NCBI RefSeq assembly: GCF_036026595.1
Contig: NZ_JARZFX010000004.1
Coordinates: 62,001-126,000, forward strand
From: Virgibacillus_P tibetensis
GTDB lineage: Bacteria; Bacillota; Bacilli; Bacillales; Amphibacillaceae
Reading direction: 5' to 3'
Length of the DNA: 64,000 nucleotides
In this document: one piece after another, positions 8,392-18,027 of the stretch
Layout: each line of letters starts with the position of its first letter
How positions within the stretch are numbered: the first letter of the stretch is position 1
Translations under genes and position numbers: made by a program
Notes under the pieces: generated by a model
What the model saw: the letters and a program-made list of their open reading frames with translations, nothing else
What the model was told of the DNA's origin: nothing
Database searches by the model: none

Positions 8392-9804
8392 CTAGTTTGC
8401 TTTTAACTGTGTATATAATTGCTGGTATCCTTTTGCTTCATCAGTCATTCCTTTGTCCTGATACATTTGCTTTAACCTCCATACTGGTTCTGGGTTTTCA
8501 GGATAAAGCTCCATTTCCCAAAAAAAGCATTCAATTGCCTCATCTAACTTTTTAAAGTCAGCAAAGTATTCGCCTAACTCCATCATTCGGTCAGGATTCT
8601 CGGAAATTTGTATCATGTGCAGGATCTTTTGAATGGTTAATGAGTTCGGAGCAAGCAAGCGAATTGGTACAAGTAGGTCGTTCACTGTCTGAAGGTCGTT
8701 TTCAAGGAAAAGTTTCTCAACAAGCTGAGAGATCAACTGTTCCGACTCCTTCAAGCCTTTTGATTTAATAAAACGCTCTATTAGCGTAATAAAGTCATTT
8801 ATATGGCTTTCCATAATTACTGGATTCAATTGTGACCATAGCTTCATTAATAGTTCATCATAAGTGTCTGGAAGCTCCTGAATAAATGGCAGCAAACAGA
8901 GAATTGCTTCATCATACTGGGCATCTGTGATCATATCTTCTACAATATGCTTTGCGCCCGGGAGAACGCGGAATATATTGACATCTATATTACTAAGTAT
9001 AGTGATCCATTGTTTGAATGGGATAAAAGTTAGGGCCATATTTGTGTATGTTTCAATGGAGGAAGATTCATGTGCCGTTTCATTAGTTGCCTTTTCCAGC
9101 CATAGGCAGACTGCTTCCATATGCCTTTTTTCCTTTATCAGGTGATCTTCAAGAAAAGCATATGAAGAAGAATCAAATCGGTTCTTAAAGCAGTAGAACT
9201 CAACATAGAGCGGATCTTTTTTATAAATAGAGGAGAGGGAATAGGAATTATAAAGCTCATCATATGTGTCATATTCACTATTACGTATTCGTGCCTGTGC
9301 TGATTTTAATGAAGGTTCAAAATGAAGCAGCAGCTGTATAATTTGAAAGGCTTCAAGGAAATTTCCATTTACACGAAAATGATAGAAAATCTTGTCAATC
9401 ATCTTTATCAGCTCTTCTTTCGAAAAGAAAGAGTCAAGCATTGTAGCAATATATGCAACTTCTTTAAGTGAATAGTGCGTTTGTAAGTTTGTAAAGATAC
9501 TGGTTTTACTGGGGATATTTACTGAGTTTGTTGGAACCAGAGCCGAGGTAAGTGGGTGGTTTTGGTCATAGGTTATTCCCTGTTTAGATGCATGGTCAAT
9601 AAATGATTCATCTTCAATGGTGTGTAGTTTGTTTCCATAAATAAAGGAGTCATCATAAAAGACTAAATAGAATTGTTCGGATGAATCTGTCTCAACCGCA
9701 ATCACTTTAACTTTAGCGTATAGTGTAAGCTGCTTGACCACCCCGATATAACGCTTTTTCTTCTCTTTTATAACAACTTCAACTGGATTAATTAGTTTTA
9801 TCAT
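8392..9804 (-). CDS. TPR-like repeat protein
   Basis: A 470-residue soluble protein. The first about 75 residues look like a small beta domain (IKLINPVEVVIKEKKK, VFYDDSFIYGN). The rest is helical with degenerate tetratricopeptide-like repeats; the clearest is near the C-terminus (YFADFKKLDEAIECFFWEME, then PVWRLKQMYQDKGMTDEAKG). The ATG at 9804 is chosen because GGAGG lies at proper spacing; the longer 509-residue reading has no ribosome site. Such proteins usually mediate protein contacts. No specific function is visible and it stands alone on its strand. Confidence 0.7.
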   Translation of the reverse strand: MIKLINPVEVVIKEKKKRYIGVVKQLTLYAKVKVIAVETDSSEQFYLVFYDDSFIYGNKLHTIEDESFIDHASKQGITYDQNHPLTSALVPTNSVNIPSKTSIFTNLQTHYSLKEVAYIATMLDSFFSKEELIKMIDKIFYHFRVNGNFLEAFQIIQLLLHFEPSLKSAQARIRNSEYDTYDELYNSYSLSSIYKKDPLYVEFYCFKNRFDSSSYAFLEDHLIKEKRHMEAVCLWLEKATNETAHESSSIETYTNMALTFIPFKQWITILSNIDVNIFRVLPGAKHIVEDMITDAQYDEAILCLLPFIQELPDTYDELLMKLWSQLNPVIMESHINDFITLIERFIKSKGLKESEQLISQLVEKLFLENDLQTVNDLLVPIRLLAPNSLTIQKILHMIQISENPDRMMELGEYFADFKKLDEAIECFFWEMELYPENPEPVWRLKQMYQDKGMTDEAKGYQQLYTQLKAN

Positions 9805-9923
9805 TAATCTAACCTCCATTTGGGATTCAGTATCTCTAGGATAACATACAATGTTTCCATTTATCATGTGCAAATTAGTTGTATACTGTTTTGACGACCA
9901 TTGCTTAACTGGTATCAGCAACT

Positions 9924-9956
9924 CTTTTCACTTACTAGCAACAAACTAGTGAAAAG
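9924..9956. repeat. Inverted repeat in divergent promoter region
   Basis: Arms CTTTTCAC and GTGAAAAG pair perfectly over 8 bases, with CTAG in both inner flanks. It lies between divergently transcribed genes, so it is not a terminator of either. It could be an operator or a leader hairpin. Confidence 0.45.
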
Positions 9957-10077
9957 AACTTTAAAAAGATATAGTTCAAAAAGAAGAAAATTATTCTCAT
10001 TTAACCATCAGTAGTTTATTATTGAATTATGGCAGATAGCTGTATAATAACTGAAAGCTATAAAAGGAAGGTTATTC

Positions 10078-11244
10078 ATGACTGAAGAAAATATAACCCG
10101 TATACATATTAATGGAAAAGATCTTATACTTATCGGTACAGCGCACGTATCTAAGCAGAGTGCTGAACAAGTAAAAGAGGTAATTGAAGCAGAACGACCA
10201 GATTCTGTCTGTATTGAACTGGATGAGCAAAGGTATCAATCGATCAAATCCGGAAATAAGTGGAAGGATATGGATATATTTAAGGTTATTAAGGAAAAGA
10301 AAGCGACATTACTATTAATGAACCTTGCTATATCTTCTTTTCAAAAGAAAATAGCAAAGCAATTTGGTATAAATCCAGGTCAGGAAATGATTCAGGGAAT
10401 TGAATCAGCACAGGAAATTGATGCTGAACTAGTACTTGCTGATAGAAATATTCAGACTACCTTCTCCCGGATTTGGCGTGGAATTGGGATAAGAGGTAAG
10501 GGGATTCTTCTTATGCAGGTCTTTGCAAGTATTTTTAGTAAAGAAACCATTACAGAAGAAGAACTGGAAAAAATGAAGAAACAAGATACGATTAATACTA
10601 TCCTCAGAGAGTTTACAGAAACGTTTCCTAAGTTAAAAATTCCCTTGATTGATGAACGTGATCAGTACCTTGCACAAAAGATTAAAGAAGCACCTGGTAA
10701 TAAGGTTGTTGCTGTATTGGGTGCCGCGCACGTTCCAGGGATAAAGGAAGAAATTAAAAAAGAAAATGATTTAGCAAAGTTAAATGAGCTGCCGGCTAAA
10801 TCCAAGATACCAAAAATAATCGGATGGACAATACCAATTCTTATTATTGGAATAATCGCGTATACCTTTTATGCAAACCCGTCAGCTGGGATGGAGCAAT
10901 CAATTAGATGGGTGCTTTGGAATGGATCTTTCTCCGCAATTGGAGCCGCGATTGCTTTGGGACATCCGCTAACTATTTTAACAGCATTTGTTGTAGCTCC
11001 AATAACTTCACTGAATCCTTTATTGGCTGCAGGGTGGTTCGCGGGATTTGTACAAGCCTATCTTCGCAGACCAAGTGTAGGTGACTTTGAAACCCTAAAT
11101 GAGGATGTCTTCACTGTAAAAGGATTTTGGAAAAACAAAGTAACCCGTGTACTGCTTATTGTGATTCTGGCAAACCTGGGCAGTTCACTAGGAACCTTAA
11201 TTGGTGGCTTTGAAGTAATCCGTTTGTTTATTGAAAATTTATAA
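10078..11244 (+). CDS. TraB/GumN-family membrane protein
   Basis: A 388-residue protein. The N-terminal about 230 residues are the TraB domain with the hallmark LIGTAHVSKQS (about 16-26), IELDEQRY (about 57-64) and the second conserved GAAHVPGI (about 222-229). The C-terminal third has about four membrane helices (from IIGWTIPILIIGIIAYTF). The family is related to Tiki/EreA-type putative metallo-hydrolases, but the bacterial membrane members are uncharacterised. The ATG has AAGGAAGG upstream. A terminator follows, and a decayed copy of the last 73 codons lies at 12698-12919. Confidence 0.85.
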   Translation: MTEENITRIHINGKDLILIGTAHVSKQSAEQVKEVIEAERPDSVCIELDEQRYQSIKSGNKWKDMDIFKVIKEKKATLLLMNLAISSFQKKIAKQFGINPGQEMIQGIESAQEIDAELVLADRNIQTTFSRIWRGIGIRGKGILLMQVFASIFSKETITEEELEKMKKQDTINTILREFTETFPKLKIPLIDERDQYLAQKIKEAPGNKVVAVLGAAHVPGIKEEIKKENDLAKLNELPAKSKIPKIIGWTIPILIIGIIAYTFYANPSAGMEQSIRWVLWNGSFSAIGAAIALGHPLTILTAFVVAPITSLNPLLAAGWFAGFVQAYLRRPSVGDFETLNEDVFTVKGFWKNKVTRVLLIVILANLGSSLGTLIGGFEVIRLFIENL

Positions 11245-11255
11245 ATAATGGCCTG

Positions 11256-11292
11256 CAGCCGGATAGTGGATAACACTGTCCGGTTTGTTTTA
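11256..11292 (+). terminator. Terminator after the TraB-family gene
   Basis: CCGGATAGTG at 11259 pairs with CACTGTCCGG at 11274 (one wobble), followed by TTTGTTTT. A related hairpin follows the decayed traB copy at 12931. Confidence 0.85.
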
Positions 11293-11296
11293 TCTA

Positions 11297-11320
11297 AACA
11301 CGTCCAGCGCAAGCGCCCCA
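11297..11320 (+). repeat. Short fragment of dispersed repeat family A
   Basis: The sequence ACGTCCAGCGCAAGCGCCC closely matches the start of the large repeat at 18068. It appears to be a truncated copy. Confidence 0.5.
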
Positions 11321-11446
11321 CACTTCTATTCTTTCCTTTTTCATGTTCAATCGGACAGCCTTTTCCTTTTATATGTTTTCTAAATCATATATTATAGAAT
11401 CAATAAAACACAATTATCATGTACGTACACAAGGAGGAACCCACTA

Positions 11447-12667
11447 GTGATCATTGCGATCATCATTTTACTTTTCGTTTCATCTTTCTTTTCAGGCAGT
11501 GAAACAGCATTAACGGCTACAAATAAGATGAGGCTTCAGGCAAAGGCTAAGAACCATGATAAAAAATCAGAAAGACTATTAAATTTAGTTTCAAAACCAG
11601 GAGAGTTCATCACAGCCATATTAATTGGAAATAATGTTTCAAACATATTGCTTCCAACACTTGTGACAATGCTTGCTCTGGAATATGGTTTCAATGTTGC
11701 GCTAGCTTCAGCGATATTGACAATTTTAATTATTATCTTTTCTGAAGTAATACCGAAATCAGTGGCAGCAACTTTTCCAGATCGTATTGCATATATTGTT
11801 TATCCGGTCATTCGTTTTGTTGTAATCGTCCTTAAGCCAATAACAATAATGCTTAATTCACTAACCGAATTTATTATAAGGTATCTTTCCAAGGGGCAGG
11901 AAAAAAACGTCTCGATATCAAAAGAAGAATTACGAGCAATGGTGGATATCGCTGGATCTGAAGGAACGTTTAAACAGGAAGAGTCCCATCGTATAAAAGG
12001 TGTGCTAGATTTCTACAATTTAGATGTTAAAGATATACTTAAAACCCCCAGGGTGGAAATTGTGGCTCTTCCGATTACTGCTACCTACGAAGAAATCAGA
12101 GATATAGCAATTCGCAATCCATTTACCAGATACCCGGTTTATAATGAGGATATAGATAATATCGTCGGCGTCTTTCATTCGAAATACTTGCTGACATGGT
12201 CAACGGAGCCGGAGAAACAACTCCATTCATTCAGTGATACGGACCCGATGATTATTTATGAATTTCACTCGATCGAATGGGTATTCCGCAAAATGACGAA
12301 AGAGAAGAAGCATATGGCTATTGTTTTAGATGAGTATGGTGGGACGGAAGGAATCCTTACACATGAGGACGTCATAGAAGCGATGATTGGCTTGGAAATT
12401 GAAGATGAAATGGACCTTGAAAATGAATCGCTTGTTGAAAATGTTTCCGATACAGAAATAATCTGTGATGGAAAAATTACGTTACACCGACTAAATTCTA
12501 TTTTCCATACAGAAATACCAGAAGAAGAGGATGTACTTGCAGCTTACTTGATAAAAGAATTTAACTACTTCCCGAAAGAAGGGGAGGTATTGGAGAAAAT
12601 CGATCTGACATATAAAATAATAGAAATAGAAGGAAGAACAATCAGGCGAGTCCAAATAATAAAGTAA
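11447..12667 (+). CDS. CNNM/CorC-type transporter with CBS domains
   Basis: A 406-residue protein with the standard order: an N-terminal DUF21 membrane domain of about four helices (SGSETALTA near 17-25), a CBS pair (about 195-320, including YPVYNEDIDNIVGVFH and VLDEYGGTEGILTHEDVIEA) and a C-terminal CorC/HlyC domain (LHRLNSIF onward). Family members such as B. subtilis YhdP (MpfA) export Mg2+. Starts at GTG behind AAGGAGG. It is flanked by traB on one side and a decayed traB end on the other. Confidence 0.9.
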   Translation: MIIAIIILLFVSSFFSGSETALTATNKMRLQAKAKNHDKKSERLLNLVSKPGEFITAILIGNNVSNILLPTLVTMLALEYGFNVALASAILTILIIIFSEVIPKSVAATFPDRIAYIVYPVIRFVVIVLKPITIMLNSLTEFIIRYLSKGQEKNVSISKEELRAMVDIAGSEGTFKQEESHRIKGVLDFYNLDVKDILKTPRVEIVALPITATYEEIRDIAIRNPFTRYPVYNEDIDNIVGVFHSKYLLTWSTEPEKQLHSFSDTDPMIIYEFHSIEWVFRKMTKEKKHMAIVLDEYGGTEGILTHEDVIEAMIGLEIEDEMDLENESLVENVSDTEIICDGKITLHRLNSIFHTEIPEEEDVLAAYLIKEFNYFPKEGEVLEKIDLTYKIIEIEGRTIRRVQIIK

Positions 12668-12697
12668 ATACCTTCGAGAAAGGTACAGTCAAGGTAA

Positions 12698-12919
12698 CTT
12701 GCAGCCGGATGTTTTGCGGTATTTGTACAAGCTTATCTTCGCAGGTCGAGTGTAGGAGACTTTGAAACACTCAACGAGGATGCCTTCACTGTAAAAGGCT
12801 TTTGAAAAAACAAAGTAACCCGTGTTCTGCTTATCGTAATTTCAGCTAATCTGGGCAGTTCATTAGGTACATTAATTGGTAGCTTTGAAGTAATTCACTT
12901 ATTTATTGAAAATTTATAA
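12698..12919 (+). pseudogene. Decayed copy of the 3' end of the TraB-family gene
   Basis: This stretch is homologous to 11022-11244 in sequence, order and reading frame: FVQAYLRR, SVGDFETLNED, FTVKGF, KNKVTRVLLIVI, NLGSSLGTLIG and the terminal FIENL are shared. A TGA replaces the Trp codon after FTVKGF, and no start or 5' part exists. Many third-position differences show that the duplication is old. It is followed by a hairpin like that after the intact gene. Confidence 0.92.
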
Positions 12920-13109
12920 GAAGTAATAAAAAGCCGGACAGTTGTTGTGAGACACTGTCCGGCTTTGATCTATTTGTTTGTATAGCCTTTTTTGTGGTTT
13001 TCCTGCTAGTGATTACATACCAGTGATTTTTCTGAAAGCCTTTCTGCCAGCCATCCTTTACTAGAGCTTCAGATAGAGATTCACTTTGAGTTTTATCGTA
13101 GCCAATTTT
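12903..13109 (-). CDS. Doubtful small reverse ORF
   Basis: A reverse frame reading MPYKIGYDKTQSES and GWQKGFQKNHWYVITSRK looks protein-like in its centre, but its 3' end runs through the terminator hairpin and the ribosome site is weak (AAGGGTGA, about 12 bases away). It may be a short real gene or the remnant of one. I do not recognise a family. Confidence 0.25.
   Translation of the reverse strand, partial: KIGYDKTQSESLSEALVKDGWQKGFQKNHWYVITSRKTTKKAIQTNRSKPDSVSQQLSGFLLLLINFQ
12931..12966. terminator. Terminator after the traB remnant
   Basis: AAGCCGGACAG pairs with CTGTCCGGCTT. The loop sequence resembles that of the terminator at 11256, so it was probably carried along with the duplicated segment. 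Confidence 0.8.
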
Positions 13110-13405
13110 GTATGGCATTCTTAAGGGGTCACCCTTTTCAAAAGTGAATTGGCATGTTAACACGTTTATTTTACAAAGTGATAGCCTGTGTCGGCCATAT
13201 CTGAGAGCCATTCCTCTGTTATCTTAATATCATAGCCTATATACGTTGTGACCTAATAAACAAGCAGCAATTGGGTTTATATATTACCCATTAAAGACTT
13301 TAGCTAGTTGGACTTTTTCCATTTTCTTTAAAAAAATCTATTTACTTTTAAACAGAAACTCGCTAATATACTTAGAGACACGAAACATTAGGGCGGCGAA
13401 GAACA

Positions 13406-14650
13406 ATGGCTTTCTTTCAAGAATGGTCGGTCCAATTCAGAACATATAATAAAAATATCAGACTGGCTTTTGTAGCCAACATATTCTCCCAGATCGGTAT
13501 GGGAGTTTTTATGGTTGTTTATAATTTTTACATAAGAGAGTTGGGGTATAGCCAGGATGTTAACGGGCAGGTCATTGCTTTAACAGCTCTAGCGACAGCT
13601 ATCATTCTAGTGCCAGCCGGTTTCTTAAGTGACCGTGTTGGCAGAAAGCGTGTGATGATTTTTGGCGTAATAGCTGCCGGTCTGGTGTTATTTTTCCGGA
13701 GTATTGTAGAAGTTCAGTCACTTTTGCTTTTATCTGGGTTTTCTACAGGTATTTTTACTGCATTTCTGCAGGTGTCTACCGTTCCATGGCTCGCTGAAAA
13801 TTCCGGTCTGAAGCAACGTGTTCATTTATTCAGCTTGCATGCTGCTCTTATGACCGCGGCTAATGTAATTGGGAGTATGCTTGGTGGAACGTTAACGGAT
13901 TTATTCTCCATTGTAACGACGGATTTAATGAGTATCCGGTTTACATTGATAATCGGCAGTATTTTTTACTTGCTGGCTTTTTTCCCTATTTTAAAGATGA
14001 AAGAAAAACGGAAGAAAAAAATTAAACAAAAGCAGAAAATAAACATTACAGGCTATATAAAAGCAAATAAATTGGGTTTTAAAATAATTATCCTATTTGC
14101 GGTAGCGCAATTATTAATTGGCTTCGGCAGCGGGCTTGTAATTCCGTATCTAAACCTCTATTTTGCTGATCGTTTTCAGGCTTCTAATTCCATGGTTGGG
14201 ATAATTATTTCCCTTGGTCAGGCTGCTACTGTTATCGCAATGTTTATTGGACCACTTGTTGTAAGAAAGGTTGGGGAGGTACGTGCGGTTGTTTATCTGC
14301 AGCTTCTGTCTTTGCCGTTCTTATTGTTGACAGCCTACACCGACAATTTACTGCTGGCGAGCATTGGTTTTCTCTTTCGGCAGGCATTAATGAATGCAGG
14401 CAATCCCATTCAAGCTTCGTTAATGATGTCAAAAGTGGATGACTCGATGAAAGGGCTGGCTAATTCCGTTAATCAGATGGTATTTAGTCTTGGATGGGCC
14501 TTAATGGGGCCGGTATCCACATCGATCGTTTTACGTTATGGCTCGTATTGGGGGTATGCCCATGTATTTACGATTACTGCATGTCTATATCTTATTGGGT
14601 CATTATATTTCTTTTTTGTATTCAGATCATTAAAGCGGACGGAAAGCTAA
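13406..14650 (+). CDS. MFS transporter
   Basis: A 414-residue protein with about 12 hydrophobic segments and the major facilitator motif between helices 2 and 3 (GFLSDRVGRKRVMI, about 76-89). A basic loop KMKEKRKKKIKQKQK near 197-211 separates the two six-helix halves. The substrate cannot be read from the sequence. The ATG follows AGGGCGGCG, a moderate ribosome site. It is monocistronic, just upstream of prkA. Confidence 0.85.
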   Translation: MAFFQEWSVQFRTYNKNIRLAFVANIFSQIGMGVFMVVYNFYIRELGYSQDVNGQVIALTALATAIILVPAGFLSDRVGRKRVMIFGVIAAGLVLFFRSIVEVQSLLLLSGFSTGIFTAFLQVSTVPWLAENSGLKQRVHLFSLHAALMTAANVIGSMLGGTLTDLFSIVTTDLMSIRFTLIIGSIFYLLAFFPILKMKEKRKKKIKQKQKINITGYIKANKLGFKIIILFAVAQLLIGFGSGLVIPYLNLYFADRFQASNSMVGIIISLGQAATVIAMFIGPLVVRKVGEVRAVVYLQLLSLPFLLLTAYTDNLLLASIGFLFRQALMNAGNPIQASLMMSKVDDSMKGLANSVNQMVFSLGWALMGPVSTSIVLRYGSYWGYAHVFTITACLYLIGSLYFFFVFRSLKRTES

Positions 14651-14740
14651 TTTAAGATAGGAGTCAGCTAAACTATCCGGCATGATGAATGCCCCTTCTG
14701 CATATCATGTATAAACCGCGTCCTAGATGGAGGGAATATA

Positions 14741-16636
14741 ATGGATATACTAAATAAGGTAAGGACTTACCGTGAAGAAGAAAGACAGCTAATGTGGGAA
14801 GGAACGTTCGCGGATTACTTGAAAATAGTGAGAGAACGGCCAGAAGTTGCTCAAACAGCTCATTCCCGTGTATATAATATGATTAAGAAATCAGGCTTAA
14901 CTGAAAAAGATGGTAAAAAAATGTACCGTTTTTTTGGTGATGAAATATTTGGGCTGGAGGATGCGATTGAAAGACTTGTCGAAGAATACTTTCATCCTGC
15001 GGCAAAACGCCTCGATGTTCGAAAACGGATTTTATTATTAATGGGTCCTGTAAGTGGTGGTAAATCAACTATTGTTACCATATTAAAAAGAGGCCTTGAG
15101 CAATTTTCCAGAACAGATGAAGGTGCGGTTTATGCAATTAAAGGGTGTCCCATGCATGAGGATCCTCTTCACTTAATTCCACAGCATTTGCGGAAGGATT
15201 TCCACGATTCGTATGGCATTCGAATTGAAGGAAGCTTATCCCCGCTAAACACGATGCGGCTGGAGAAAGAGTATGAAGGACGTATTGAAGATGTAAAAGT
15301 CGAACGAATTTTCCTTTCTGAAGATAAACGTGTTGGTATAGGAACGTTCAGCCCCTCTGATCCGAAGTCACAGGATATTGCTGATCTGACGGGGAGCATT
15401 GATTTCTCTACGATCGCAGAATACGGCTCGGAATCTGACCCACGTGCTTACCGTTTTGATGGTGAATTAAATAAGGCGAATCGTGGAATGATGGAGTTTC
15501 AGGAGATGCTGAAATGTGATGAGAAGTTTCTGTGGCATCTGTTATCACTAACCCAGGAAGGTAACTTCAAGGCAGGCAGGTTTGCCCTGATCAGTGCAGA
15601 TGAATTAATCGTTGCGCACACAAATGAGGCTGAATACCGTTCATTTATTTCCAATAAGAAAAATGAAGCCCTGCATTCACGAATTATTGTTATGCCAATT
15701 CCATATAACTTACGGGTAAGTCAGGAAGAGCGGATTTATGAAAAGATGATAAATGAAAGTGATATGGCACATGTTCACATTGCTCCACATGCATTGCGGG
15801 TAGCTGCAATATTCTCCATTCTGACAAGGCTGGAGGATTCCAAGAAGCAAGGCGTAGACCTTGTTAAAAAAATGCGCCTCTATGATGGAGAAAGTGTAGA
15901 AGGTTTTAATCAGATTGACGTTGAGGAGCTAAAGAAGGAGTTTCCTGTTGAGGGAATGAACGGAATAGACCCGCGCTATGTAATCAACAGAATATCATCG
16001 ACAATCATCCGTAAAGAGGTTCCATCGATTAATGCACTTGATGTTCTGCGTTCATTGAAAGAAGGATTGGATCAGCATGCATCCATTTCACAGGAAGACC
16101 GGGAAAGTTATATGAATTATATATCTGTAGCCAGAAGAGAATATGATGAAATCGCGAAGAAAGAAGTACAGAAGGCATTTGTGTATTCGTATGAAGAGTC
16201 AGCAAAGACATTGATGGATAATTATCTTGATAATGTTGAAGCCTATTGTAATAAAAATAAATTGAGGGATCCACTCACAGGAGAAGAACTGAATCCGGAT
16301 GAAAAGCTGATGCGTTCCATTGAAGAGCAAATCGGTATTTCCGAAAATGCCAAAAAAGCATTCAGAGAGGAAATTCTCATACGTATTTCTGCGTACGCAA
16401 GAAAAGGAAAGCGGTTTGAGTACAGCTCGCATGAACGATTGCGGGAAGCGATTCAAAAGAAACTGTTCTCTGACCTGAAGGATGTTGTGAAAATTACCAC
16501 CTCTTCAAAAACGCCGGATGAGTCACAACTCAAAAAGGTGAATGAAGTTATAGCCAGACTGATTGATGAATATGGTTATAATTCGATATCTGCAAATGAA
16601 TTGCTTCGCTATGTAGGAAGTCTGCTTAACAGGTAA
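14741..16636 (+). CDS. prkA: PrkA serine protein kinase / AAA protein
   Basis: A 631-residue PrkA, full length for the family. Residues about 20-390 form the AAA module with Walker A GPVSGGKST at 102-110, and the C-terminal about 250 residues form the PrkA kinase-like domain. In B. subtilis prkA is sigma-E-expressed and influences sporulation through sigma-K; a protease activity has also been proposed. It is followed by yhbH and, further on, spoVR, the conserved trio equivalent to yeaG-yeaH-ycgB in enterics. The ATG has TGGAGGGAATATA upstream. A terminator separates it from yhbH. Confidence 0.95.
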   Translation: MDILNKVRTYREEERQLMWEGTFADYLKIVRERPEVAQTAHSRVYNMIKKSGLTEKDGKKMYRFFGDEIFGLEDAIERLVEEYFHPAAKRLDVRKRILLLMGPVSGGKSTIVTILKRGLEQFSRTDEGAVYAIKGCPMHEDPLHLIPQHLRKDFHDSYGIRIEGSLSPLNTMRLEKEYEGRIEDVKVERIFLSEDKRVGIGTFSPSDPKSQDIADLTGSIDFSTIAEYGSESDPRAYRFDGELNKANRGMMEFQEMLKCDEKFLWHLLSLTQEGNFKAGRFALISADELIVAHTNEAEYRSFISNKKNEALHSRIIVMPIPYNLRVSQEERIYEKMINESDMAHVHIAPHALRVAAIFSILTRLEDSKKQGVDLVKKMRLYDGESVEGFNQIDVEELKKEFPVEGMNGIDPRYVINRISSTIIRKEVPSINALDVLRSLKEGLDQHASISQEDRESYMNYISVARREYDEIAKKEVQKAFVYSYEESAKTLMDNYLDNVEAYCNKNKLRDPLTGEELNPDEKLMRSIEEQIGISENAKKAFREEILIRISAYARKGKRFEYSSHERLREAIQKKLFSDLKDVVKITTSSKTPDESQLKKVNEVIARLIDEYGYNSISANELLRYVGSLLNR

Positions 16637-16653
16637 AGTGGGAGAATAGTAGG

Positions 16654-16690
16654 AAAACAGGACTAGATCAATATTAGTCCTGTTTTTTTA
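16654..16690 (+). terminator. Terminator after prkA
   Basis: AAAACAGGACTA pairs with TAGTCCTGTTTT, followed by Ts. It implies that yhbH has its own promoter or depends on read-through. Confidence 0.85.
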
Positions 16691-16787
16691 TACAATCAAT
16701 GGCAATAAGTTGTTCGCAGCTGCATAGTATAAAGAAAATATCCAAGTTGTTTTAGAGGATATTTTCAAAAAAAGGAGGAGAAGGTAA

Positions 16788-17957
16788 ATGAAGGAGAAAG
16801 AAGGAAGCTTTGTCGTCTCCAAGGAAGACTGGTCCCTCCACCGCAAAGGCTATCAAGATCAAAAACGTCATATGGATAAGGTAAAGGATACCATCAAGAA
16901 TAATTTGCCGGATCTGATAAGTGAAGAAAACATTATAATGTCGAATGGGCGCGATGTTATCAAAATTCCTATCCGTTCATTAGATGAGTATAAAATTCGT
17001 TACAATTATAATAAATCAAAGCATGTCGGTCAGGGAAATGGGGACAGTAAAGTTGGTGATGTCATCGCTCAAGATCCGGGGGGGGCTGATCAGGGGAAAA
17101 ATGGACCCGGAAAGGGAAAACAGGCAGGAGATCAACCAGGTAAGGATTACACGGAAGCAGAGGTTACCCTGGAAGAATTGGAGGAGGTTCTTTTTAAGGA
17201 ACTGGAGCTACCGAACCTTAAGCAAAAAGAACAGGCAGAAATAAAGACTGATAAAGTGGAATTTAATGATATACGAAAAAAAGGGCTAATTGGCAATATT
17301 GATAAGAAGCGAACCATCTTAACAGCAATTAAACGAAATGCGACGGAGGGAAAACCGGGGATTACACCTATTCAAAATGATGACCTTCGATTTAAGACAT
17401 GGAACGATGTGGTAAAACCTGAGTCAAAGGCCGTTGTTCTTGCAATGATGGACACGAGTGGGTCAATGGGCAGGTTTGAAAAGTATATGGCACGAAGCTT
17501 CTTTTTCTGGATGACCAAATTCCTGCGCTCGAAATATGAGACGGTAGAAATTCAATTTATTGCACATCATACGGCAGCGAAGGTTGTGTCAGAAGAGGAT
17601 TTCTTTTCAAAAGGGGAGAGTGGGGGAACGATATGTTCTTCGGCGTATTATAAAGCGCTCGAGCTGATTGAGGAAAAGTACAATCCGCATCGTTATAATA
17701 TTTATCCGTTTCACTTTTCCGATGGGGAAAATATAACTTCAGATAATCCGACCTGTATTGAGCTTGTGAATGAAATAATGGATGTGTCCAATATGTTTGG
17801 GTATGGTGAAGTTAATGTTTACAGTCGCCAATCTACTTTAATGCGAGCATTTAAAACACTTGAGAACCCCAAGTTTCGTCATTATATATTAAAAGAGAAA
17901 AGTGATGTCTATAACTCATTACTAAGCCTATTTAAAAAAGAAGAAGCACCTGTATAG
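16788..17957 (+). CDS. yhbH: Sporulation protein YhbH (DUF444)
   Basis: A 389-residue DUF444 protein. Residues 80-120 are a Gly/Lys-rich linker; from about 215 comes a von Willebrand A-like domain with the metal-site motif MDTSGSMG (D222, S224, S226). Members are partners of PrkA/YeaG kinases; YhbH is made in the mother cell of sporulating Bacillus. ATG with AAAGGAGGAG upstream. The linker contains a run of eight Gs near 17080, a possible slippage site, but the frame is intact. Confidence 0.93.
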   Translation: MKEKEGSFVVSKEDWSLHRKGYQDQKRHMDKVKDTIKNNLPDLISEENIIMSNGRDVIKIPIRSLDEYKIRYNYNKSKHVGQGNGDSKVGDVIAQDPGGADQGKNGPGKGKQAGDQPGKDYTEAEVTLEELEEVLFKELELPNLKQKEQAEIKTDKVEFNDIRKKGLIGNIDKKRTILTAIKRNATEGKPGITPIQNDDLRFKTWNDVVKPESKAVVLAMMDTSGSMGRFEKYMARSFFFWMTKFLRSKYETVEIQFIAHHTAAKVVSEEDFFSKGESGGTICSSAYYKALELIEEKYNPHRYNIYPFHFSDGENITSDNPTCIELVNEIMDVSNMFGYGEVNVYSRQSTLMRAFKTLENPKFRHYILKEKSDVYNSLLSLFKKEEAPV

Positions 17958-17960
17958 CGT

Positions 17961-18010
17961 AAAAAGACAGGGTAGTGCCTAACCGATGGAAGGCACTACC
18001 CTGTCTTTTT
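17961..18010 (+). terminator. Terminator after yhbH
   Basis: A 17-bp stem (AAAGACAGGGTAGTGCC with its complement) followed by Ts, directly after the yhbH stop. Confidence 0.95.
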
Positions 18011-18027
18011 TTAAAAAAGTAAGAAGT

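Noticed and set aside
17070..17090. Run of eight Gs in yhbH as a frameshift signal
   Set aside because: The reading frame is continuous with normal YhbH on both sides, so no frameshift is needed.
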